Below are positions 8,863-17,368 of a stretch of DNA of 64,000 bases, one piece after another. How positions within the stretch are numbered: the first letter of the stretch is position 1; the number at the start of each line of letters is the position of its first letter. The position numbers and the translations under genes were made by a program. This stretch comes from Burkholderiaceae bacterium (GTDB lineage Bacteria > Pseudomonadota > Gammaproteobacteria > Burkholderiales > Burkholderiaceae_D), in the NCBI GenBank assembly GCA_031291325.1, contig JARLJG010000002.1:1-64000 (forward strand), in the 5' to 3' direction. The notes under the pieces were generated by a model. It had not been told where the DNA came from and did not search any database. It saw nothing but the letters and a program-made list of their open reading frames with translations.

Positions 8863-9269
8863 GGGGCGCTAACCTGGTTGTCTTAAACGCTCTATCATAC
8901 CGTTCAACGGACTTTGGCGAGCAAACTGCCCGCCGCCGGGGGCGATTCAAAGCTAGGAGGGGCTTTCGTTATCCCCTCCGTCGTTCCCGCGAAGGCGGGA
9001 ATCCATAGGGAATCCGATCCGACTTGCTGCCTATGGATCCCCGCCTTCGCGGGGACGACGGAGGTTTTGCGCGTTAAATTGATATTTTCCACACAGTTTG
9101 AATCACACCTCGTCGCCGGAGGCACAAAGGTCGTGTCGATCCGCCGACAATGCCGGCAAGACGGCGAGACGGCGCAAAAATCGCCTTCTGCGAGGAAATT
9201 TTCGCCACTTGTTGCAATATCCTTACGTTCTCGCCAACAAGTTTGTTGTCTGCTGGTATCATAGGCCGC
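8863..9269. other. Intergenic region holding a REP-type palindrome
   Basis: A 407-bp gap between tesB and the WGR-like gene, transcribed away from each other. Its main content is the inverted repeat at 8975-9064. The remaining sequence shows no gene or RNA that I can support. Confidence 0.5.
8975..9064. repeat. REP/BIME-like inverted repeat
   Basis: Two ~35-bp arms (8975-9009 and 9030-9064) are inverted copies with about two mismatches around a 20-bp loop. Each arm contains the hairpin core CCCGCGAAGGCGGG or its near complement. The same core, interrupted by an insertion, recurs at 56438-56661. Such elements are dispersed extragenic palindromes that can act as mRNA stabilisers or terminators. 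Confidence 0.85.
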
Positions 9270-9542
9270 ATGATCGACCCCATAGACGATGTCACCCGCC
9301 CGCTGCCAGTCGCGACAGAATGTCCGATTCGGCTGCAGTTTTCCTCACCTGAGCGCATTCATACCGTGATCCTGATGCAGGACTTGTTCAAGCAATGGGT
9401 CATTTTGCAAGCGTGGAGCGGCAAGCAGCATACCGGCGGCGGCAGCAAGCCGCGCCCGGTCGACAATCTGGAAGCTGGCCTGGCCGAGCTGGCGACGATA
9501 GCCCGCAAACACGAACAGCGCGGCTTCCTGCCGTTGATTTAG
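9270..9542 (+). CDS. Small WGR-like domain protein
   Basis: 90 residues starting MIDPIDDVTRPLPVATECPIRLQF. The pattern HTVILMQDLFKQWVILQAWSGKQHTGGGSK followed by AGLAELATIARKHEQRGFL follows the WGR fold, in which a W-G-R core sits after a strand pair, although the central residues read WSGK rather than WGR. WGR domains bind nucleic acid in poly(ADP-ribose) polymerases and occur alone in many proteobacteria with unknown roles. The start was chosen at ATG 9270 because the upstream in-frame extension is Cys- and Arg-rich and not domain-like. No operon partner is evident. Confidence 0.6.
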   Translation: MIDPIDDVTRPLPVATECPIRLQFSSPERIHTVILMQDLFKQWVILQAWSGKQHTGGGSKPRPVDNLEAGLAELATIARKHEQRGFLPLI

Positions 9543-9678
9543 ACTTGTCCCAAGCCGTCCTGAACTGCAACACGACGCGGCACGATTGCAACCGATGTAA
9601 TCGATTGTAACGACTGTCTTCGCGTTGCCCTGCGCCAGCGTTTCTTGCTCATGCCAACTCTTTTCGACTGGAACGATC

Positions 9679-9825
9679 ATGAAACTGCGCACCTTGATTT
9701 TCACGCTGGCCGTCGTCGCTGTCGCCGTATCGAGTCTGTCGGGCTGTGTGGTGGTGCCGGCGCGCGGCTATGTCGCCGGGCCGCCGGTCGTCGTGTATCA
9801 CTCGTGGGGTTACGATCGGCGCTAG
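9679..9825 (+). CDS. Small predicted lipoprotein
   Basis: 48-residue peptide MKLRTLIFTLAVVAVAVSSLSGC... with a basic N-terminus, a hydrophobic core and a clear lipobox (LSGC, lipidated Cys at residue 23). The mature part is only ~26 residues, rich in Val, Gly and Tyr (GYVAGPPVVVYHSWGYDRR). Tiny lipoproteins with a YxxxPPVVVY-like tail are common in this order, with unknown function. It is too short for homology-based naming. Confidence 0.6.
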   Translation: MKLRTLIFTLAVVAVAVSSLSGCVVVPARGYVAGPPVVVYHSWGYDRR

Positions 9826-9849
9826 GACGCGCTGCGGAACGATCCGCAG

Positions 9850-10659
9850 CTAGCGCTTGGGATCGCCGGGCTTGCCGGTTCCGCTACCGCCGCTTGCCGG
9901 AATATGCGGGCGCAATTGACTCGGCGTCGCGGCATTTTTCGTAATCGCCAGCATCAACGCCGCGCTGAGCGCGGTCGTGCTTTCGATCCCGATGGTGCGG
10001 CCGATGCCGAATGCGGTCTTGCTGTTGGAATAGATGTCGCAGGTGCGATAGGGCTGCTTCAAGCCCATCGAAAATTTGACGAAATCGGTCAGGACTTTCA
10101 TGCCCTTGGCCTTCATCGACTTGCCGACCATGTTGTCGGTGATCGACAAGGCCGCCACGTAGGCGGTGCAAAAGGCGTCGCCTTCGCAGCGAAATTCGCT
10201 GAGATGGCGCAACGCGGCGATACCCGAACAGGTGTCGATGACATCGATCGCGTTGTCGAGCAATTCGCGCTCCAGCGTCTTGGCCTGCACCCGTTTGCGA
10301 TTGAGCGCCGCCGCTTCTTCCATGGTGCGGCCGAGGACGCCCCACAAATCCTCGTCCGCCGCTTTCAGGTCGTCCAGGTCCCAATCGTCGGGCAAACCGA
10401 AAGCGCGCATGATTCCCACAGCCTTGGCGCGCGCCTCATGGCATGCGGCATCGGCAGCGGCAAATTTATCGCGCAAAAACGAAGTTGCGTCGGCCTGGGC
10501 AAAATACGGCGAGACGGCGGCAGTCACCGACCTGCCCAACACCGCGTCGTTGATCACTTCGTTCGAAACGATCGCGGCGTTCTTCTCCACCGTCGCCAGC
10601 AAACTTTGCCACGGCGCCGGCAAATTACCCCCAGCAGGCATATCGGTCAGGTTTGCCAT
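9850..10659 (-). CDS. Hypothetical protein, mostly helical
   Basis: 269 residues from MANLTDMPAGGNLPAPWQSLL. No family recognised. It appears soluble and helical, with an acidic Trp-containing segment (GLPDDWDLDDLKAADEDLWGVLG), two Cys (DTCSGIAALRHLSEFRCEG), and a C-terminal Gly/Ser/Pro-rich tail after a mildly hydrophobic helix (TALSAALMLAITKNA). I start it at ATG 10659; a TTG at 10701 would add 14 residues overlapping the repeated CCGTTTCTAGGTT motif, which otherwise lies 23 bp upstream of this start. It runs convergently with the small lipoprotein gene. Confidence 0.6.
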   Translation of the reverse strand: MANLTDMPAGGNLPAPWQSLLATVEKNAAIVSNEVINDAVLGRSVTAAVSPYFAQADATSFLRDKFAAADAACHEARAKAVGIMRAFGLPDDWDLDDLKAADEDLWGVLGRTMEEAAALNRKRVQAKTLERELLDNAIDVIDTCSGIAALRHLSEFRCEGDAFCTAYVAALSITDNMVGKSMKAKGMKVLTDFVKFSMGLKQPYRTCDIYSNSKTAFGIGRTIGIESTTALSAALMLAITKNAATPSQLRPHIPASGGSGTGKPGDPKR

Positions 10660-10984
10660 GTTCAACGTTACTGTTACTTTTAAACCTAGAAACGGCGCCA
10701 AACAAAAAGACCGTGTTACCGGTCTTTTGATGGTGCGCTGCCATAGAAAACAAAATTCGCCAAAAAATCAAACACTTCGCGCATCTTGACATGACCGCAT
10801 TATAACGAAATCCAGCCGATTCTGTTATCAATCGCAAATATTATTTGTTTTGCAACAAATGCCTGCTCCGTCGCCGGCTGCCCCGGCCTGCGACAAAATG
10901 CCGCACGGTCGCCACGTTTTGGATCCCTATAATGGCAAGCTTTACACGAAGGCGGGATCGCCTTTCTTCGACAGGGTAACTCAA
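10660..10984. other. Divergent intergenic region with hairpin and repeat motif
   Basis: A 325-bp spacer between two divergent genes. AACCTAGAAACGGC at 10683-10696 is a third copy of the terminal motif of the element at 13183-13498. A hairpin with arms AAAAGACCG (10705-10713) and CGGTCTTTT (10720-10728) follows; A- and T-runs on both sides make it terminator-like in either direction. Nothing else was recognised. Confidence 0.45.
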
Positions 10985-12115
10985 ATGAATGCAAATCAAG
11001 TCGCGGGGCAAAGCGGCAAGCAAACGCGCCATATCGGCAAACGAAAAGCCGGACGATTTCAGCCGCGCCTGCGCACCGCCCTGCAGGTCGGCCTGGCCTT
11101 GTGCGCGCTTGGCGGCGCGCAGCAGGCTTTGGCCTGCGCCACCTGCGGCTGCTCGCTGTCGTCCGACGGCGCGCTGGGTTATTCGACCGCAGGCGGCTGG
11201 AGCATCAGCCTGGACGAAACTTTTATCGATCAAAACCAGTTGCGCTCGGGCCGGGGCACTATTTCGCAGGCGCAAGTGCAAGCCATCAACGGCCAAGAGG
11301 TCGAGAATCAAACCATCAACCGCTACCTGACGCTGGGCGCGAGCTACTCGTATAATGCGGATTGGAATTTCAAGCTGCTGCTGCCCTACGTCGACCGCAG
11401 CCACACGACCTATGGCACCGACGCCACGCTGCCGCTGACGGCGGACCAGATCAGTTCCGCCAACGTGTCCAGCCTGGGCGACGTCAAATTCATCACCAGC
11501 TATCAAGGCTTGCTGCCGACCCACAATCTTGGGCTGCAGCTCGGCATCAAACTGCCCACCGGCGACTATGGCGGCCCCAGCGCCGACAATGCGACTGCCA
11601 CCTTCGGCCAAGGTTCGGTCGGACGCAACCCGGTCGGCTTCGGCGCGGCCGGCAATTCCGGCTCGACCTATCTCGACACCAGCTTGCAGGCCGGCAACGG
11701 CAGCACGGATATCATCCTTGGCGCTTATTACTACCAGCCGGTGAGCCAGAATTTCGATGCTTTCGTCAACGCGCAATACCAGTTTTCGGTGAAGCAGCAA
11801 CTCAATCAAACCGGCACCGACTACCGTCCCGGCAATCAATCGACCATCAGTTTCGGCGTGCGCTACGAGGCCAACCCGGCAATCGTGCCGCAACTGCAGA
11901 TCAACATTACCACCAAGAGCAACGATCAGGGCGCGCTGGCCGACAGGGGCGATACTTCCGGCACGGTCGCCTACCTGAGCCCCGGCATCACCGGGATCGC
12001 GGCGAAGAATTTGCAGGCTTACGGCTTCCTGCAGCTGCCGATATACAGCCAGCTTGGCGGCTACCAGCTATTCCCGCGCTACACCGCGACGGTCGGGTTG
12101 AGTTATCACTTTTAA
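10985..12115 (+). CDS. Outer-membrane beta-barrel protein with N-terminal CxxCxC motif
   Basis: 376 residues from MNANQVAGQSGKQ. A basic N-terminal region and a hydrophobic signal segment (LRTALQVGLALCALGGAQQALA) are followed at once by CATCGCSLSSD, a CxxCxC cluster. The rest alternates aromatic and polar residues in strands and ends in VGLSYHF, the terminal-Phe signature of outer-membrane barrels. Segments such as LGLQLGIKLPTGDYGGP and DIILGAYYYQPVSQNFD look like transporter-type barrel strands and loops. The Cys cluster just after the cleavage site suggests metal or thiol chemistry, but no substrate can be assigned. It is a single gene, convergent with the LysR gene. Confidence 0.65.
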   Translation: MNANQVAGQSGKQTRHIGKRKAGRFQPRLRTALQVGLALCALGGAQQALACATCGCSLSSDGALGYSTAGGWSISLDETFIDQNQLRSGRGTISQAQVQAINGQEVENQTINRYLTLGASYSYNADWNFKLLLPYVDRSHTTYGTDATLPLTADQISSANVSSLGDVKFITSYQGLLPTHNLGLQLGIKLPTGDYGGPSADNATATFGQGSVGRNPVGFGAAGNSGSTYLDTSLQAGNGSTDIILGAYYYQPVSQNFDAFVNAQYQFSVKQQLNQTGTDYRPGNQSTISFGVRYEANPAIVPQLQINITTKSNDQGALADRGDTSGTVAYLSPGITGIAAKNLQAYGFLQLPIYSQLGGYQLFPRYTATVGLSYHF

Positions 12116-12183
12116 CGCCGCGCGATCGAAGAGGCAGAATCCGGCGGGGGTCAGGCACTTGCCCGCATCTTGAATTCGCCGCG

Positions 12184-13107
12184 CTAATCCGGCGCTGCCC
12201 CGCCTCGCGTCCCCAGCGTCTGCAACTGCGCGCGCAGCCAGCGATGACCGGGGTCGTTGTCGCTGCGCGCATGCCACGCCATCGAGATGGAAAATTCAGG
12301 CAGGTCGAATGGCAACGCGAAGATGTCGAGCTGGTCGGCAAAACGCTGCAGAAAACGAATCGGCAAGGTGCACAGGTAATCGGTATTAGAAAGAATCGTC
12401 GGCGCCAGATTGTAGTGCGGGACGACGACGGCGACGCGGCGGCTCTGTCCCAGCGCTGCCAGCCGCTGGTCGAGCAAGCCGCTGAATTCGCCCTTGCCCG
12501 ACACCAGCACATGCCCGAGCGAACAATATTGTTTCAGCGTCGGCGGGCGCTTGCCGCGCGGGTGGCCCTTGCGTTGCGCTACATGATATTGCTCTTTGCA
12601 TAGCGCGACGGACTGCAGCGACGGCGGGATGATCCGCTCTGTCGCCAGCAACAAATCGATTTCCCCGCGCTCCATGCGCGCGACCGTGTTGTCGATAGCG
12701 GGGTCGCAAAAACCCATCCTCAACCCTGCCCCACCGCTTTGCTCCATCCGGCGCACCAATTCCACGCCGAACATGGTGACGGCGTTGTCGTTGGCGGCAA
12801 CCATGAAGGTTCGCTGCGCCGTGCGCGGGTCGAACGCCGCCGGATCGCCGATCGTATCGACCAGGTGGCGCAACGCTTGCTGCAGCGGAATTTTGAGCGC
12901 CGCCGCGCGGGCCGTGGGTATCATGCCGCGCCCGCTCTCGGACGGCACCAGCAAGGGATCGTCGAACAGGCTGCGCAAGCGCGCCAATTGCGCCGACAGC
13001 GCGGGCTGGCTCACATGCAAGCGCTCTGCCGCGTGGGTGACGTTGCTTTCCTCCAGCAGCGCGACGAGCGACACCAATAGCGGAAGATCGCTGGGCTTCA
13101 TATCCAT
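12184..13107 (-). CDS. LysR-family transcriptional regulator
   Basis: 307 residues from MDMKPSDLPLLVSLVALLEESNVTHAAERLHVSQPALSAQLARLRSLFDDPLLV, a canonical LysR winged-helix DNA-binding domain (residues ~5-65). A periplasmic-binding-protein-like effector domain follows. Starting at 13101 (MKPSDL) is also possible. It is divergent from the MFS transporter at 13519, the usual LysR-target geometry, so it probably controls that exporter in response to a small ligand. Between the two genes lies a 316-bp inverted-repeat element that may have displaced or replaced the original shared control region. Confidence 0.88.
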   Translation of the reverse strand: MDMKPSDLPLLVSLVALLEESNVTHAAERLHVSQPALSAQLARLRSLFDDPLLVPSESGRGMIPTARAAALKIPLQQALRHLVDTIGDPAAFDPRTAQRTFMVAANDNAVTMFGVELVRRMEQSGGAGLRMGFCDPAIDNTVARMERGEIDLLLATERIIPPSLQSVALCKEQYHVAQRKGHPRGKRPPTLKQYCSLGHVLVSGKGEFSGLLDQRLAALGQSRRVAVVVPHYNLAPTILSNTDYLCTLPIRFLQRFADQLDIFALPFDLPEFSISMAWHARSDNDPGHRWLRAQLQTLGTRGGAAPD

Positions 13108-13182
13108 ACAGATTATATGTTCGATATAAACGATTGATTTCAATTATATATCAGAGCGCTCCATAATCGCATTCACGTTTTC

Positions 13183-13498
13183 AACCTAGAAACGGCAGTT
13201 GGACAGGTGCAAGGTGTAGCTGGGGTTTCGGACGGCATGCCGTCCGCCAACGGAACGGTGTCCGCTTGCAAGCGGACATGCGCACTGCAAGTGTGCGTTT
13301 TTCCGGCTTCCTGGCTAGGCGCGACGACGCGGCGGACTGCATTCCGCAAGGAGGAGCAAGGACGCCAGGGAGCCGGAAAAATGGGCAATTGCGCCTGTAG
13401 CGCTGTCACCTTATAGGTGAACGGGTTAATTTCACATAATCCTAATGTATTCATATACTTATCGAAATCTGGAAGCGGTCAACTGCCGTTTCTAGGTT
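13183..13498. repeat. 316-bp element with 19-bp terminal inverted repeats and internal hairpins
   Basis: AACCTAGAAACGGCAGTTG at 13183-13201 is exactly the reverse complement of 13480-13498. Inside lie an 18-bp perfect palindrome (13229-13246), a 16-bp perfect palindrome (13261-13276), a CGCAC/GTGCG hairpin (13281-13297), and an 18-bp stem with one mismatch (13298-13315 against 13364-13381). It contains no convincing gene. The structure resembles a MITE or a highly structured leader. It fills the whole LysR/MFS spacer, and its right end lies 20 bp from the MFS start. Confidence 0.7.
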
Positions 13499-13518
13499 CA
13501 ACAACTGGGGAATTTGCC

Positions 13519-14724
13519 ATGTCGGATAAATCGGTCAGCACCGCGCTCAGGGTCTTGAGCCTATGCTTCTTTGCGATGGGGACGGCCTCGCTTTCGGTGG
13601 TTGGCGCGCTGCAGTCGATTTCGTCGGAGATGGGCATTTCGCGCTCGCAGGCGGCATTGCTGGTGCCCGCCTTTGCGCTCACATTCGCGGTCGGCGCGCC
13701 GCTCATGCAGGTGGCGGTCGGTCACTGGGTGCGGCGCAACCTGCTGCTGGGCGGCCTGGTTACACTGGCGATCGGGGCGCTGGGGTGCGCGGTCGCGCCG
13801 AGCTATCCGCTGCTGATTGCGGCGCGGATCGTGACCGGCCTGGGCGCTGCCGCAGTCAGTCCGATGGTGTCGTCGCTGGCGGCGGTGTTGGTGCCGCCGC
13901 AACGGCAAGGTCATGCGCTGGCGGTCGTGTTCAGCGGCATCACGATGGCATCGGTATTGGGCGTGCCGCTGGCCTCGTGGTGCGCAGCCGCATTGGGCTG
14001 GCGCGCGATGTTTGCATCGGTGGCCGCACTGGCAGTGGCCGCGAGCGTGCTGCTCGTGCTGCTGGTGCAAGACCGTTCGCAAGCCGAGCCGCTGCGCCTG
14101 AGCCATGTGCAGCAATTGGCCGGCGATCTGCCCGCGCTTTGCGGGCTTGCCGTCACGCTATGCGGCATGGCGGCCTTGTTTACCACCTACACGATGATTA
14201 CGCCGATTCTGCGCGACCGCTTTGCGGCAGGCCCGACCGCAATTTCGCTGGCCTTGTTCTTGTACGGCGTGGCCGGCGTCACCGGAAATCGGCTGGCGCG
14301 ATACGTCGCGCTGAAATGGACATCGGAGAAATCGGTCAGCGTGGCGTTGCTATTGCTGATCGCCGGCTTTCTGGTGCTGTATGTTGCGCCGGCCTGGTTT
14401 TTCCTCGCGTTGCTGGCATTCATTCCGTGGGCAATCGCCGTCGATATCTTCGCGCCGGCGCAGCAGCGCCGCATGGTCGAGTTGGCGCCCGAATTGCGCG
14501 GCCTGGTGCTGGCGCTCAATTCGTCCGCGCTATTCGGCGGTATCGCCGTCGGCGGCTTTATCGCCGGCCAGGTCGTGCCGCGCATGGGGCTGATGCGCTT
14601 GCCGCTGGTGTCCATCGGACTGGCGGCGCTGAGTTTGCTTTTGTTGTGGCTGTCGATGCGCATGCGTGCCAAGCGGTCTCAATTTGCCGCCCGTGTCGAG
14701 GTCATGGCGACGCCAAATACCTGA
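13519..14724 (+). CDS. Major facilitator superfamily transporter (arabinose efflux-like)
   Basis: 401 residues from MSDKSVSTALRVLSLCFFAMG, with about 12 hydrophobic helices. MFS landmarks include the loop VGHWVRRNLLLGGL after helix 2 and ARIVTGLGAAAVSPM in helix 4, typical of the drug:H+ antiporter AraJ/YdhP branch, which exports sugars, arabinosides or drugs. The start at 13519 follows GGGG and leaves the repeat element outside the gene; the in-frame extension to 13417 lies inside that element and is not transporter-like. The divergent LysR gene is its likely regulator. The substrate is unknown. Confidence 0.85.
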   Translation: MSDKSVSTALRVLSLCFFAMGTASLSVVGALQSISSEMGISRSQAALLVPAFALTFAVGAPLMQVAVGHWVRRNLLLGGLVTLAIGALGCAVAPSYPLLIAARIVTGLGAAAVSPMVSSLAAVLVPPQRQGHALAVVFSGITMASVLGVPLASWCAAALGWRAMFASVAALAVAASVLLVLLVQDRSQAEPLRLSHVQQLAGDLPALCGLAVTLCGMAALFTTYTMITPILRDRFAAGPTAISLALFLYGVAGVTGNRLARYVALKWTSEKSVSVALLLLIAGFLVLYVAPAWFFLALLAFIPWAIAVDIFAPAQQRRMVELAPELRGLVLALNSSALFGGIAVGGFIAGQVVPRMGLMRLPLVSIGLAALSLLLLWLSMRMRAKRSQFAARVEVMATPNT

Positions 14725-14882
14725 TGCTGTTCGGCAAGCCGGCCAATCGGCGCATCTTCAAACAAGGGGATTGATATATAAAACATCCTAATCATGAATG
14801 AATTATATACTTTACATAAGAAGACGAAACAGGCACCCTAGCGACAAATTGCTGTTTCATTGACTTCCTGGAGATCGACGTC

Positions 14883-16742
14883 ATGCCCGAATATCGCTCA
14901 CGCACCACGACCCACGGCCGCAACATGGCCGGCGCCCGCGCCCTTTGGCGCGCCACCGGAATGAAGGATGGCGACTTCGACAAACCCATCGTCGCGGTGG
15001 TCAACTCGTTTACCCAATTCGTTCCCGGCCACGTTCATTTGAAGGATCTGGGGCAGTTGGTGGCGCGCGAAATCGAAGCTGCCGGCGGCGTCGCCAAGGA
15101 ATTCAACACCATCGCCATCGACGACGGCATTGCGATGGGGCATTCCGGCATGTTGTATTCGCTGCCCTCGCGCGAACTGATTGCCGATTCGGTCGAATAC
15201 ATGGTCAATGCCCATTGCGCCGATGCAATGGTGTGCATTTCCAATTGCGACAAGATCACGCCCGGCATGCTGATGGCCGCTATGCGTTTGAACATTCCTG
15301 TAGTCTTCGTATCCGGCGGCCCGATGGAAGCCGGCAAGGTGGCTGACGCATCGAGCGAAACAAAGATCGTCAAGATCGACTTGATCGACGCCATGATCAA
15401 AGCCGGCGACAACGCGATCAGCGATGCCGACATCGCCGAAATCGAACGCTCGGCCTGCCCTACTTGCGGCTCTTGCTCGGGGATGTTTACCGCCAATTCG
15501 ATGAATTGCCTGACCGAAGCGCTCGGCCTGGCCTTGCCGGGCAACGGCACGATCCTGGCAACGCATGCCGATCGCAAGGAATTGTTCCTGCGCGCCGGTC
15601 GCTTGATCGTCGAACTGGCCAAGCGGCATTACGAACAAGACGATTACTCGGTCTTGCCGCGCAACATCGGCAACAAGGCGGCGTTTGAAAATGCGATGGC
15701 GCTGGACGTGTCGATGGGCGGCTCGACCAATACCGTGCTGCATTTGCTGGCCACCGCGCAGGAAGCCGGCGTCGATTTCAAGATGGCCGATATCGACTGT
15801 ATTTCGCGCCGTGTCCCGTGCCTGTGCAAGGTGGCGCCGATGACCAACAAGTATCATCTGGAAGACGTGCATCGCGCCGGCGGCATCGTCGGCATCCTGG
15901 GGGAGCTGGCGCGCGCCGGTTTGCTCGACACGTCGCTTCCGACCATCCACAGCGCGACGCTGGCGCAAGCCATCGCCGACAACGACATCACGCAAACGCA
16001 AGACGCTGCAGTGCATAAGTTGTTTAGCGCAGCGCCCGGCGGCGTGCCGACGCAAACCGCGTTTTCGCAAGAGAAGCGTTTTGCCAGCCTCGACCTGGAT
16101 CGCAGCAACGGTTGCATCCGCGATAAAGCCCACGCTTATTCGCAGGATGGCGGCCTGGCCGTCCTGTATGGCAACCTGGCCGAAAACGGTTGCATCGTCA
16201 AGACCGCAGGCGTCGACGAGAGCATCCTGAAATTCTCGGGCAAGGCGCGCGTCTTTGAAAGCCAGGACGAAGCGGTCGAGGCGATTCTGGGCGACGCGGT
16301 GCAAGCCGGCGACACGGTCATCATTCGCTACGAAGGGCCAAAAGGCGGGCCGGGCATGCAGGAAATGCTGTACCCGACCTCGTATATCAAATCCAAGGGC
16401 CTGGGTAAATCCTGCGCGCTGTTTACCGACGGGCGTTTTTCCGGCGGCTCGTCGGGCCTGGTCATCGGCCATGCTTCGCCGGAAGCAGCCGAAGGCGGCG
16501 CCATCGGCCTGATCGAGGATGGCGACATCATTGAAATCGACATCCCGAACCGCCGCATTCATTTGGCCATCGGTGACGCCGAATTGGCCAAGCGTCGCGC
16601 AGCGATGGAAAGCAAAGGCAAGGACGCCTGGAAACCGGCAAATCGCCAGCGCATCGTTTCCCAGGCGCTGCAAGCGTATGCGGCAACGGCCACCTCGGCC
16701 GATCGCGGCGCGGTGCGCGACATCAGCCAATTGAAGCGCTAA
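14883..16742 (+). CDS. ilvD: Dihydroxy-acid dehydratase (branched-chain amino acid synthesis)
   Basis: 619-residue Fe-S dehydratase that converts 2,3-dihydroxy-3-methylbutanoate and 2,3-dihydroxy-3-methylpentanoate to the 2-oxo acids used for valine, leucine and isoleucine. Cluster ligands are recognisable: C122 in VCISNCDK and C195 in [10 protein letters not shown], with DDG at 80-82 for Mg2+ binding. The family stretches [15 protein letters not shown] and [16 protein letters not shown] are present. Length equals the E. coli enzyme class (616). It stands alone with a strong terminator 21 bp downstream. Confidence 0.97.
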   Translation: MPEYRSRTTTHGRNMAGARALWRATGMKDGDFDKPIVAVVNSFTQFVPGHVHLKDLGQLVAREIEAAGGVAKEFNTIAIDDGIAMGHSGMLYSLPSRELIADSVEYMVNAHCADAMVCISNCDKITPGMLMAAMRLNIPVVFVSGGPMEAGKVADASSETKIVKIDLIDAMIKAGDNAISDADIAEIERSACPTCGSCSGMFTANSMNCLTEALGLALPGNGTILATHADRKELFLRAGRLIVELAKRHYEQDDYSVLPRNIGNKAAFENAMALDVSMGGSTNTVLHLLATAQEAGVDFKMADIDCISRRVPCLCKVAPMTNKYHLEDVHRAGGIVGILGELARAGLLDTSLPTIHSATLAQAIADNDITQTQDAAVHKLFSAAPGGVPTQTAFSQEKRFASLDLDRSNGCIRDKAHAYSQDGGLAVLYGNLAENGCIVKTAGVDESILKFSGKARVFESQDEAVEAILGDAVQAGDTVIIRYEGPKGGPGMQEMLYPTSYIKSKGLGKSCALFTDGRFSGGSSGLVIGHASPEAAEGGAIGLIEDGDIIEIDIPNRRIHLAIGDAELAKRRAAMESKGKDAWKPANRQRIVSQALQAYAATATSADRGAVRDISQLKR

Positions 16743-17368
16743 GCACTACACCAGCGGCGGCGAAAAGCCGGCAAGCGCCCTCATCGGCACTTGCCGGCTT
16801 TTGACTTTCGGTCGCGCTTCCACTGCAAACCAGGAATCCATCGATCCCGATCCTTTGTGACTAAAGGTCGGTTTTTCCTTCGGCCAAACACATCTGCCAA
16901 ACCAAACGGATTGAAAGCGCGCGCCGGAAAGATCGAACGGTCTGACGGTATTCGATACAGAATTCAAAAATGTTGCCGGCATTTAATGACCGTGACATTC
17001 TTTTCTGCGAAAATCGTTTTGAGACATCGCTGCAAAATGAAAGCGTTCATCGCGTGCGCAAGCAGTGCGCATCCATCGGGCGCAAATAGCTGATAATAGT
17101 TGCAGCGCCCAAATCATTGTCGCATCAAGAAATACAACATACTGCGCCATCGCGGCCTTTACCGATCTGCCTGACCTGCTCGGGATTTCTGCCAAATCGG
17201 TCGACTTCCAAGATTTTTGGCGCAGCAAAGGCTGTCGTTTGCCCATCGAGGCGGCGAAATCGGCAATCGGAAGGAGAATTTTGCCTTCGGAAGGTTTCCA
17301 GAAGGTCAAATGTTAGTGGAAAGTGCATATTACGGAGCAATAGACATGCAGCGCGCTCAACCTCGCCA
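16743..17368. other. Long intergenic region after ilvD
   Basis: 626 bp with the ilvD terminator at its left end. Short open frames on both strands show no domain-like sequence or ribosome binding site. The frame of the downstream STAND gene is open from 17117, but its extension is unlike the conserved wHTH start. I see no RNA gene. Confidence 0.4.
16763..16803 (+). terminator. Rho-independent terminator of ilvD
   Basis: AAAAGCCGGCAAG (16763-16775) pairs perfectly with CTTGCCGGCTTTT (16790-16802) across a 14-nt loop. The stem ends in a U-run on the plus strand and an A-run on the other, so it may work in both directions. Confidence 0.85.

Noticed and set aside
13417-13518. N-terminal extension of the MFS transporter starting inside the repeat element
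   Set aside because: The added residues are encoded by the element's right arm and do not resemble a transporter N-terminus; ATG 13519 gives the normal length.
14898-16730. A 610-codon open frame antisense to ilvD
   Set aside because: ilvD is unambiguous, and the antisense frame has no family features.
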